The translations under genes and the position numbers were made by a program. 9,537 bases of DNA, taken from the NCBI GenBank assembly GCA_007132365.1, contig SLOS01000385.1, positions 1-9,537 of the forward strand, written 5' to 3'. The DNA is from Bacteroidales bacterium. Lineage in GTDB: Bacteria > Bacteroidota > Bacteroidia > Bacteroidales > PUMT01. This document shows, in pieces, positions 1-4,881 of the stretch (its first letter is position 1; each line of letters starts with the position of its first letter). Below the pieces are notes generated by a model. It did not search any database. It had not been told where the DNA came from and saw only the letters and a program-made list of their open reading frames with translations.

Positions 1-1038
1 CATCACATAATCAGCAGACTGGAAGCGGTTGGCGGAGAAATCAATGCATATACCGGAAAGGAAGAGACCTGCATATACTCCTCTTTTATGAAAGAGGATT
101 TTGAACGTTCGCTTGAATTGATTTGCGACATGACATTCCATTCCATTTTTCCTGAAAAAGAACTTGCCAGGGAGAAACAGGTAATAATTGACGAGATTAT
201 ATCATACCGTGACAATCCATCTGAACAGATTTTTGATGATTTTGAGGAACTTGTATTCATGGGTGATCCCATTGGCAGGAATATCCTTGGTACACCAAAG
301 ATTCTGACAAGGTTTACGCGTGAGGATATCATTGATTTCATGGCAAATAATTACCGGACCAATCAGATGGTATTCAGTTCCGTTGGTAATATAGATTTCA
401 GAAATGTTTTGAAATACGCTCAGAAACACCTTGCATGCATACCGGCAAACAAATCTTCCACCGGCAGTAACGGACTGATAAATTATAACCCAGAATTCAA
501 AACAGTTAAGAAAAGGACACACCAGGCACATTGCATAATCGGGAACCTTTCATTTGACCTGCATGACCGGCGCAGGATGTCGATGATACTTCTTAACAAT
601 ATTCTTGGGGGCCCGGGCATGAGCGCACGGCTTAACCTCGCCCTGCGGGAAAAATCAGGATACGCATATAATATAGAATCGCATTTTACCGCATATTCCA
701 ATACCGGTATTTTCACGGTCTATTTCGGAACAGACAGAGAGAAGCTGGACAGGTGCCGCTCACTGGTTCACAAGGAATTTGAGGGTTTAAGGAAGAGCCG
801 GATTGGTTCAATGCAGCTTAAAAAGGCCAAAAGGCAACTTAAGGGGCAACTCACAATAGGCTGGGAGAACAAGGAAAACCTTATGATGGCAATTGGAAAG
901 AGTTATCTGCTGTTTGACAGGGTAGACAGCATGGAGGATGTATATGGTAAGATTGACAGGATAACAGCGGATGAATTGCTGGAAGTGGCAAATATCGTAC
1001 TCGATCCGGGTTCACTTTCAGAACTGTCATACATATAA
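1..1038 (+). CDS. M16 family zinc metallopeptidase (pitrilysin/processing-peptidase type), 5' end missing
   Basis: The reading frame is open from the first base, so the gene starts upstream; 345 codons are present of a family protein usually near 410-420 residues. The visible part begins about 11 residues after the expected HxxEH zinc motif, with SRLEAVGGEINAYTGKEET, the segment that normally follows it. The third zinc ligand is visible as Glu of IIDEI (bases 193-195), where the family spacing puts it. The C-terminal M16 domain carries GGPGMSARL and LREKSGYAY, whose Arg and Tyr (codons 216 and 223) form the conserved R/Y substrate-contact pair. The protein should therefore be an active M16B peptidase that cleaves unstructured peptides inside its two-domain clamshell. 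Substrate and cell location cannot be told, because the N-terminus and any signal peptide are outside. The methyltransferase gene follows after 20 bp, suggesting co-transcription. The ATG at 88 is internal, not the start. Confidence 0.93.
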   Translation, partial: HHIISRLEAVGGEINAYTGKEETCIYSSFMKEDFERSLELICDMTFHSIFPEKELAREKQVIIDEIISYRDNPSEQIFDDFEELVFMGDPIGRNILGTPKILTRFTREDIIDFMANNYRTNQMVFSSVGNIDFRNVLKYAQKHLACIPANKSSTGSNGLINYNPEFKTVKKRTHQAHCIIGNLSFDLHDRRRMSMILLNNILGGPGMSARLNLALREKSGYAYNIESHFTAYSNTGIFTVYFGTDREKLDRCRSLVHKEFEGLRKSRIGSMQLKKAKRQLKGQLTIGWENKENLMMAIGKSYLLFDRVDSMEDVYGKIDRITADELLEVANIVLDPGSLSELSYI

Positions 1039-1058
1039 TTATTATACTTTATGGCTTC

Positions 1059-1709
1059 ATGGACTACGGGAGAGAAAAAGAAAAATATATAATTCGTAAT
1101 TGCACCCCTGAAGATCCGCTTCTTGCTGAACTCAACAGGCAAACCTGGTTGAAAATTCTCAATCCTAAAATGCTTTCGGGACATTACCAGGGAAAATTAC
1201 TGGAAATGATAAGCAGAATGATCAACCCCTCGCAGATTCTGGAGATCGGAACATACACCGGCTATTCAGCAATTTGCATGGGGCGCGGACTAAAGGAGGG
1301 AGGGCAGCTTCATACAATAGACGTAAATGATGAGATCAGGGACTTCGCATTCGATTTTGTCCGTAAATCAGGAATGCAGGACAGGATAATCATGCATACC
1401 GGTGACGCGCTGAAAATAATCCCTGACCTCAGTGGACCGTTCGACCTTGTCTTCATTGACGGGGAAAAATCTGAATACAAAGATTATTACAATCTTGTAT
1501 TCCCAAAAGTCAGAAAGGGAGGATTCATTTTAGCCGACAATGTTTTATGGGATGAAAAGGTTTACAGACCCGAATACGATAACGATGAATATACTGTCTT
1601 TATAAGGGACTTCAATGAAATGATCAGTCGCGACGAACGGGTTGACAACCTGCTGCTGCCGGTCAGGGACGGACTGATGATAATCAGGAAAAAAGATCCT
1701 GATGCATAA
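1059..1709 (+). CDS. Class I SAM-dependent O-methyltransferase (catechol/caffeoyl-CoA type, PF01596-like)
   Basis: At 216 residues this is the usual length for the bacterial cation-dependent O-methyltransferases. The Rossmann SAM-binding motif is LEIGTYTGYS (61-70), followed by the acidic strand-2 end HTIDVN (85-90) and GDA (115-117). The metal site is intact: D134 in VFIDGEKSEY and D160-N161 in ADNVLW. The enzyme should transfer methyl from SAM to a hydroxyl of a catechol-like substrate using Mg2+ or a similar cation in the cytoplasm; the true substrate is unknown. The start at 1059 is the first ATG in frame after the peptidase gene and gives a full-length N-terminal helix; no Shine-Dalgarno is visible, which is normal for Bacteroidota. 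It lies 20 bp downstream of the M16 peptidase and is probably in the same operon. An overlapping ATG at 1051 is in another frame and stops soon. Confidence 0.92.
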   Translation: MDYGREKEKYIIRNCTPEDPLLAELNRQTWLKILNPKMLSGHYQGKLLEMISRMINPSQILEIGTYTGYSAICMGRGLKEGGQLHTIDVNDEIRDFAFDFVRKSGMQDRIIMHTGDALKIIPDLSGPFDLVFIDGEKSEYKDYYNLVFPKVRKGGFILADNVLWDEKVYRPEYDNDEYTVFIRDFNEMISRDERVDNLLLPVRDGLMIIRKKDPDA

Positions 1710-1739
1710 ATTATCCTGAAAAACCTTCGGATTGATTAT

Positions 1740-1757
1740 TTAAAAGAACTTTTTATT
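1740..1757 (+). terminator. Weak AT-rich inverted repeat after the O-methyltransferase gene
   Basis: About 30 bp after the methyltransferase stop, AAAAG and CTTTT face each other across a very short loop and are followed by T-rich sequence (TTTATTGTTTTATTTG). The stem is pure A/T apart from one G-C pair, so any terminator function is doubtful. It is the only candidate for ending the M16/methyltransferase transcript before the regulator gene. Confidence 0.2.
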
Positions 1758-1820
1758 GTTTTATTTGTTAGTTGTTATGTCTCCACAGACAGGACAATGT
1801 TAATTATTAATATAACCCTA

Positions 1821-1844
1821 ATTAACAAGCATATATACAAGCAT
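1821..1844 (+). repeat. Two tandem 12-bp repeats upstream of the MerR regulator, possible operator
   Basis: ATTAACAAGCAT (1821-1832) is followed directly by ATATACAAGCAT (1833-1844), identical at 10 of 12 positions. An opposite-facing partial copy, CTTGTATA (1876-1883), mirrors TATACAAG (1834-1841) exactly over 8 bp, with 42 bp (about four helical turns) between them. The shared part AT[A/T][A/T]ACAAGC recurs upstream of the ECF sigma gene at 3088-3097. The repeats lie 76-99 bp upstream of the regulator start, a natural position for autoregulation by a CarH-like protein, which binds direct repeats as a tetramer. Operator function is inference; the repetition is seen directly. Confidence 0.5.
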
Positions 1845-1847
1845 TGA

Positions 1848-1879
1848 TTTCAATTCAAGAAATACTTCGGATAAACTTG
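1848..1879 (+). promoter_or_regulatory. Possible degenerate promoter for the MerR regulator
   Basis: TTTC (1848-1851), a 20-bp spacer and TAAACTTG (1872-1879) resemble the Bacteroidota housekeeping pattern TTTG-N20-TAnnTTTG with one mismatch in each box. Transcription would begin near 1885, leaving a leader of about 35 bases. The -7-like box overlaps the inverted copy CTTGTATA of the proposed operator, so a bound regulator would block it. The match is weak and AT-rich DNA yields such matches by chance. Confidence 0.3.
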
Positions 1880-1919
1880 TATAATAAAAAGGATTAAATC
1901 TTTAACATAACAGATAATA

Positions 1920-2801
1920 ATGGCAAGATATTCAATAAAAGACCTTGAAGAACTTTCAGGAATAAAAGCCCACACCATAAGGATATGGGAAAAACGTTAC
2001 GGGATAGTAGTTCCCGATCGGACTGATACAAATATCCGTCTCTACAGTGACGATGATCTTAAAAAACTGCTGAATATTTCAATCCTGAATAAGCACGGGC
2101 TTAAGATATCACATCTCTCCAAACTAACCCGGAGCGAGCTTAAGGAAAAGGTTATACATATATCCAGGGATTCATCGGACGCTGAAATACATATAGAAAC
2201 CCTGATTATTGCAATGCTTGAACTTGATGAATGGAAATTTGACAAGATACTGTCAGATTCAATAATAAAGATAGGATTTGAGGAAACCCTGGTTCAATTG
2301 ATGCATCCCTTTTTTGAGAAAATAGGTTTACTGTGGCAGACAGGTTCAATAAATCCTGCACAGGAACATTTCGTATCCAACCTTTTACGTCAAAAACTGA
2401 TAGTTGCCATTGACGGGCAGGCCCCGGTTACAAGAGAAAAACCCTTAACCTTCATATTGTTCCTGCATGAAGCAGAACTTCATGAACTGGGCCTGCTCTT
2501 CTATTCCTACCTTTTGAAAAAAAACGGGATAAAGGTTATATATCTGGGACAAGCAGTGCCTTTTGAGGATCTGGAAAAGATCATGCAGATCCAGAAAGCG
2601 GACTACTTTCTCACATCATTCACTACAGGGATAACAGAGAAAGACCTCAGGCACTACCTGATGAACATGTCAGAAACTTTCCCTGAACAGACGATATTTT
2701 ATACAGGTTATCAGGTTGCCAAAATTAATGGCTCACTGCCTGAAAACCTTGTAAAATTAGAATCTGTAAAGCAGTTCCAGGAAATCATCAGAACTCTTTA
2801 A
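1920..2801 (+). CDS. MerR-type transcriptional regulator with cobalamin-binding domain (CarH/LitR-like)
   Basis: The 293-residue protein has a MerR winged helix at the N-terminus (about 2-72; YSIKDLEELSG, then TIRIWEKRYG and the RLYSDDDL wing). Next come a helical-bundle domain (about 90-165) and a Rossmann-like B12-binding domain (about 175-293). The bundle carries the adenosylcobalamin signature W139-x9-E149-H150. The B12 domain carries E186-x-H188-x-x-G191, whose His is the expected lower cobalt ligand. In CarH/LitR proteins adenosylcobalamin in the dark drives assembly of a DNA-binding tetramer, and light breaks the Co-C bond and releases it. Residue 140, just after the motif Trp, is Gln. 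From memory, Thermus CarH has His132 there and uses it in the bis-His light state, so photochemistry may differ. Tandem repeats lie upstream, and an ECF sigma gene follows with a related motif in its promoter region. A B12-level sensor without light response is the main alternative. Confidence 0.88.
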   Translation: MARYSIKDLEELSGIKAHTIRIWEKRYGIVVPDRTDTNIRLYSDDDLKKLLNISILNKHGLKISHLSKLTRSELKEKVIHISRDSSDAEIHIETLIIAMLELDEWKFDKILSDSIIKIGFEETLVQLMHPFFEKIGLLWQTGSINPAQEHFVSNLLRQKLIVAIDGQAPVTREKPLTFILFLHEAELHELGLLFYSYLLKKNGIKVIYLGQAVPFEDLEKIMQIQKADYFLTSFTTGITEKDLRHYLMNMSETFPEQTIFYTGYQVAKINGSLPENLVKLESVKQFQEIIRTL

Positions 2802-3087
2802 ATTATTTGATAACATAATCTCCGGCTGCAGATAATCACCGGGTTACTTCAAAGATTTCACCCGCCAGCCATCCACAAGACCGGCCACACCTTTTTTCTG
2901 TCAAACAAGCCGGCAAGTTCCTGTTCAACCAAAACAAAAAGTCAGCTTTTATTACCAGCTGCAGTTAAGCATTTTACAATGCTGCTGTTTATGACAAACC
3001 AATCAGGATATATTTTTTGTTTAACTTTATGGTTTTTACGATAAACATATATTATTTTTAAAGATTCTATTTTATTATTATGCAGTC

Positions 3088-3120
3088 ATTTACAAGCTAT
3101 TTAACATTTATTTAGACTTT
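3088..3120 (+). repeat. Three in-phase 11-bp direct repeats upstream of the ECF sigma promoter, candidate CarH-type operator
   Basis: The three units abut without gaps: ATTTACAAGCT (3088-3098), ATTTAACATTT (3099-3109) and ATTTAGACTTT (3110-3120). All begin with ATTTA, followed by one A and one C within the next three bases. The first unit contains AT[A/T][A/T]ACAAGC, also found twice upstream of the MerR gene. As I recall, Thermus CarH binds its operator as a tetramer through three 11-bp direct repeats, the same geometry. The array ends 14 bp before the -33 box, so bound protein could interfere with or assist polymerase. The region is AT-rich and the later two units are more diverged, so chance is not excluded. 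Confidence 0.5.
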
Positions 3121-3134
3121 TTATTGATTAAATA

Positions 3135-3166
3135 TTTGTTTTTTGTTTATATCCATTGTATATTTG
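3135..3166 (+). promoter_or_regulatory. Bacteroidota housekeeping-type promoter for the ECF sigma gene
   Basis: TTTG at 3135-3138 and TATATTTG at 3159-3166 match the -33 (TTTG) and -7 (TAnnTTTG) boxes of the Bacteroidota primary sigma factor exactly, with a 20-bp spacer. Transcription would start near 3172, giving a leader of about 27 bases before the ATG at 3199. It implies that the sigma gene is transcribed separately from the regulator gene by the housekeeping polymerase, with the repeat array just upstream as the control site. Confidence 0.7.
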
Positions 3167-3198
3167 TTAAACAATTAAACCCGAAAAAATAAACAATT

Positions 3199-3714
3199 AT
3201 GACTGCAGTAGAATTCAATCATCAACTCGTAAATCTCGAGAAAAATCTTGAAAGATTCGCATACAGCCTGACTGCCAATCATGAGGATGCACGTGATCTT
3301 GTTCAGGAAACGTTCCTTAAGGCATTAACATACCGCGAACAGTTTACTGATCAGTCCAATTTAAAAGCATGGACTTTCACTATTTTGAAAAATACATTCA
3401 TAAATAACTACAGGAAATCGGTTAAACAAAATACAACGTTCGATAATACAAAAGATTTGTACTTCCTGAATAAGGCAGAAGAATCGGCCGGCTCAAAACC
3501 GGATGCCGGAATCTCAGTTGAAGAGATAAATAAAAAGATCGAGTCCCTTGAAGATGAATTCAGGATCCCGTTTGAAATGCATACCTCAGGTTATAAATAC
3601 AAGGAGATTGCCGAGGAAATGAATCTCAACATAGGTACTGTGAAAAGCAGGATCTTTTTCTCAAGAAAGAAACTAATGAAGGCCCTTGAAGAATATGAGC
3701 CGGGAAAATCATGA
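3199..3714 (+). CDS. ECF (group 4) RNA polymerase sigma factor
   Basis: The protein has 171 residues, typical of ECF factors that keep only sigma-2 and sigma-4. Sigma-2 spans about 12-74: EDARDLVQETFLKAL (29-43) binds core polymerase, and AWTFTILKNTFINNYRK (57-73) covers the -10 melting and recognition region. A variable acidic linker (about 75-110) leads to sigma-4 (about 111-162), with the helix-turn-helix YKEIAEEMNLNIGTVKSRI (134-152) for the -35 element. The ATG at 3199 follows a good promoter with a short leader and gives a complete sigma-2. No anti-sigma gene is adjacent, since the next gene lies on the other strand, so control probably acts on transcription. The obvious candidate is the B12-binding MerR regulator upstream, as in the LitR-LitS pair of Streptomyces. 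Its target promoters are not visible here. Confidence 0.93.
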   Translation: MTAVEFNHQLVNLEKNLERFAYSLTANHEDARDLVQETFLKALTYREQFTDQSNLKAWTFTILKNTFINNYRKSVKQNTTFDNTKDLYFLNKAEESAGSKPDAGISVEEINKKIESLEDEFRIPFEMHTSGYKYKEIAEEMNLNIGTVKSRIFFSRKKLMKALEEYEPGKS

Positions 3715-3739
3715 TCTCCTTTGGCTTTGGCAACTGATT

Positions 3740-4153
3740 TCAGGATGACTCCTCTTCAACCTCAACTCTCAGAAGATGGATAAGAGGCGTGCCATCTCTG
3801 AGCTTCAAAAGGAAGTAAATCCTGAAATCACCGTTTTCAGTCTCCAGATTGCCAATAGCATACCTCGACGTCTCTTTGCCTCCCTGGTGAAGCAGTTCAA
3901 ATTTTACAGGTTTATTTGCCAGAAAAAAATTCCTTAAAATAAGTTCGGCCTGAGATTTGCTGTATACATCTTCGTTATCAAGCACAACCAGTTCAATATT
4001 GTTGTTGAAATGCCGTGCAAGCTCCCGTGAATTGCCCTTTTTGAAAGATTCCGTTATTCCTTCAGGAATTTCTCGCGACAGGGAAGCTCCGGTCAGCACA
4101 ACACAGAAGAAGGTATAGATTAACAGGACCATAAGTCGATTCTTGATCTGCAT
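3740..4153 (-). CDS. DUF4783 family small secreted protein
   Basis: This 137-residue protein has an N-terminal signal peptide: basic start (K4, R6), hydrophobic core about 7-21, likely cleavage after about residue 23-26. The mature part resembles the Bacteroidota DUF4783 family, an NTF2-like fold by my recollection. Its family landmarks are ITESFKKGNSRELARHF (33-49), YSKSQAELILRNFF (64-77), an AIGNLET strand (99-105), FRIYFLLK (110-117) and the closing IHLLRVE (125-131). No catalytic residues are evident and the function is unknown; it should act in the periplasm or at the envelope. Cys17 sits inside the hydrophobic core without a good lipobox, so a lipoprotein is unlikely. The gene is convergent with the ECF sigma gene (25 bp between stops) and divergent from rlmH. 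I recall this family often neighbouring rlmH in Bacteroidota, which supports the call. Confidence 0.82.
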   Translation of the reverse strand: MQIKNRLMVLLIYTFFCVVLTGASLSREIPEGITESFKKGNSRELARHFNNNIELVVLDNEDVYSKSQAELILRNFFLANKPVKFELLHQGGKETSRYAIGNLETENGDFRIYFLLKLRDGTPLIHLLRVEVEEESS

Positions 4154-4261
4154 CTCAAATATGTTTAATCAATTAATAAATAACTGTGATAATTAACACC
4201 GGCAAAAAAACTGAGCATCATTAACAAACCTTAAAAATGATTGCATCTGTGATTATCATCT

Positions 4262-4277
4262 TCCTGGGAACCCGGGA
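4262..4277. repeat. Short GC-rich inverted repeat between the DUF4783 gene and rlmH
   Basis: TCCTGGGAACCCGGGA folds on itself with one G-T wobble and a tiny loop, and is flanked by ATTATC (4252-4257) and GATAAT (4276-4281), which extend the symmetry imperfectly. It sits in the 191-bp divergent spacer, about 70 bp before rlmH. It could be a protein-binding site or a leader hairpin; nothing in the sequence decides. Confidence 0.3.
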
Positions 4278-4293
4278 TAATGCATCAAAAAGC

Positions 4294-4320
4294 GAGCCAA
4301 TTATGCTATATCCGGGGCTC
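4294..4320. repeat. Inverted repeat GAGCC/GGCTC just upstream of rlmH
   Basis: GAGCC (4294-4298) and GGCTC (4316-4320) flank a 17-base loop. Read on the minus strand, the hairpin is followed by GCTTTTT, giving a weak terminator-like appearance toward the DUF4783 gene; on the plus strand it is followed by an A-rich stretch. No minus-strand gene lies upstream that would need it, so its role is unclear. Confidence 0.2.
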
Positions 4321-4344
4321 ATTAATTAAAAAAAGTATTCATTC

Positions 4345-4818
4345 ATGAAGTTAACCCTTCTTTTTACCGGTAAAACAGAAGATTCCTATCTTAAGGAGGG
4401 AATTGAGATCTATGCAAAAAGGCTTAAACGTTATTTTCCATTAGATATAAAAATAACTGGAGAATCCGTTAAAAGGTCAAAGCCCCCTGCAGGCAAGGCC
4501 AGGATCCGCGAAAGCGGAAAAATTACAGCTGCATTAAGCCGCTCATCATACGTTGTGCTTCTTGATGAAAAGGGGAAATCTTACAGCTCTGAAGAATTTG
4601 CACGCTTTATTGAGGATAAAATGAACCGCGGGTACAGGGAACTCGTGTTTATTGCCGGGGGTGCATATGGATTTTCCGATGAACTTTACGGCAAAGCAAA
4701 CCATAAAATATCCCTTTCAGATATGACATTTACACATCAGATGGTACGCCTGATACTGGCTGAACAATTATACAGGGCCGCGACAATTATCAGGGGTGAA
4801 CCATACCATCACGGATAA
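4345..4818 (+). CDS. rlmH: 23S rRNA pseudouridine(1915)-N3-methyltransferase RlmH (SPOUT family)
   Basis: At 157 residues this is the normal RlmH length. RlmH methylates N3 of pseudouridine 1915 in helix 69 of 23S rRNA on the assembled 70S ribosome, using SAM. The SPOUT knot landmarks are all present: LDEKGK (73-78), the glycine-rich SAM loop FIAGGAYGF (102-110), and the C-terminal segment SDMTFTHQMVRLILAEQLYRA (125-145) ending in GEPYHHG with the conserved Tyr-His near the end. The ATG at 4345 gives the canonical start MKLTLL; no Shine-Dalgarno is visible. The gene is divergent from the DUF4783 gene and 63 bp upstream of the large histidine kinase, which may be co-transcribed although the functions seem unrelated. 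Confidence 0.96.
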   Translation: MKLTLLFTGKTEDSYLKEGIEIYAKRLKRYFPLDIKITGESVKRSKPPAGKARIRESGKITAALSRSSYVVLLDEKGKSYSSEEFARFIEDKMNRGYRELVFIAGGAYGFSDELYGKANHKISLSDMTFTHQMVRLILAEQLYRAATIIRGEPYHHG

Positions 4819-4881
4819 CAGATACTATGAATCAATTTTAATTGGTATTAATATTGTATAAATTATCTTTATAGGGACTTC

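Larger units (their letters stand above)
2802..3198. other. 397-bp gene-free spacer between the MerR regulator and the ECF sigma gene
   Basis: No convincing gene is present on either strand. The first part (about 2820-2990) is mixed in composition and has one small interrupted inverted repeat, AGCAT/ATGCT around 2970-2990, without a T-run, so I do not call a terminator. The rest (about 3000-3198) is very AT-rich and holds the 11-bp repeat cluster (3088-3120) and the sigma-gene promoter (3135-3166). An open frame on the plus strand at 2814-3044 has no early start codon and reads as low-information sequence. Short minus-strand fragments near 2860-2935 are broken by stops in all frames. Confidence 0.6.

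Noticed and set aside
202..531. 109-codon minus-strand frame inside the M16 peptidase gene
   Set aside because: The plus-strand frame encodes conserved M16 sequence across the whole stretch, and the reverse product has no recognisable feature.
1051..1092. ATG slightly upstream of the O-methyltransferase start
   Set aside because: It is in a different frame and stops after 13 codons; the ATG at 1059 leads into the real gene.
2856..2940. Possible decayed minus-strand gene fragment (pieces reading like ELAGLFDRKKVW and AGLVDGW in different frames)
   Set aside because: The pieces are very short, lie in different frames broken by stops, and match no family I can name; chance is the simpler explanation.
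2814..3044. Open plus-strand frame of about 76 codons in the spacer before the sigma gene
   Set aside because: There is no start codon until near its end, the translation has no recognisable domain, and the sequence fades into AT-rich promoter DNA.
3715..3739. Terminator between the convergent sigma and DUF4783 genes
   Set aside because: The 25-bp gap contains only a direct TTTGGC duplication and no hairpin with a T-run.
4819..4881. Separate promoter for the histidine kinase gene (TAATATTG at 4849-4856)
   Set aside because: The box has a mismatch and no TTTG lies at the right spacing, so the kinase may simply be read through from rlmH.
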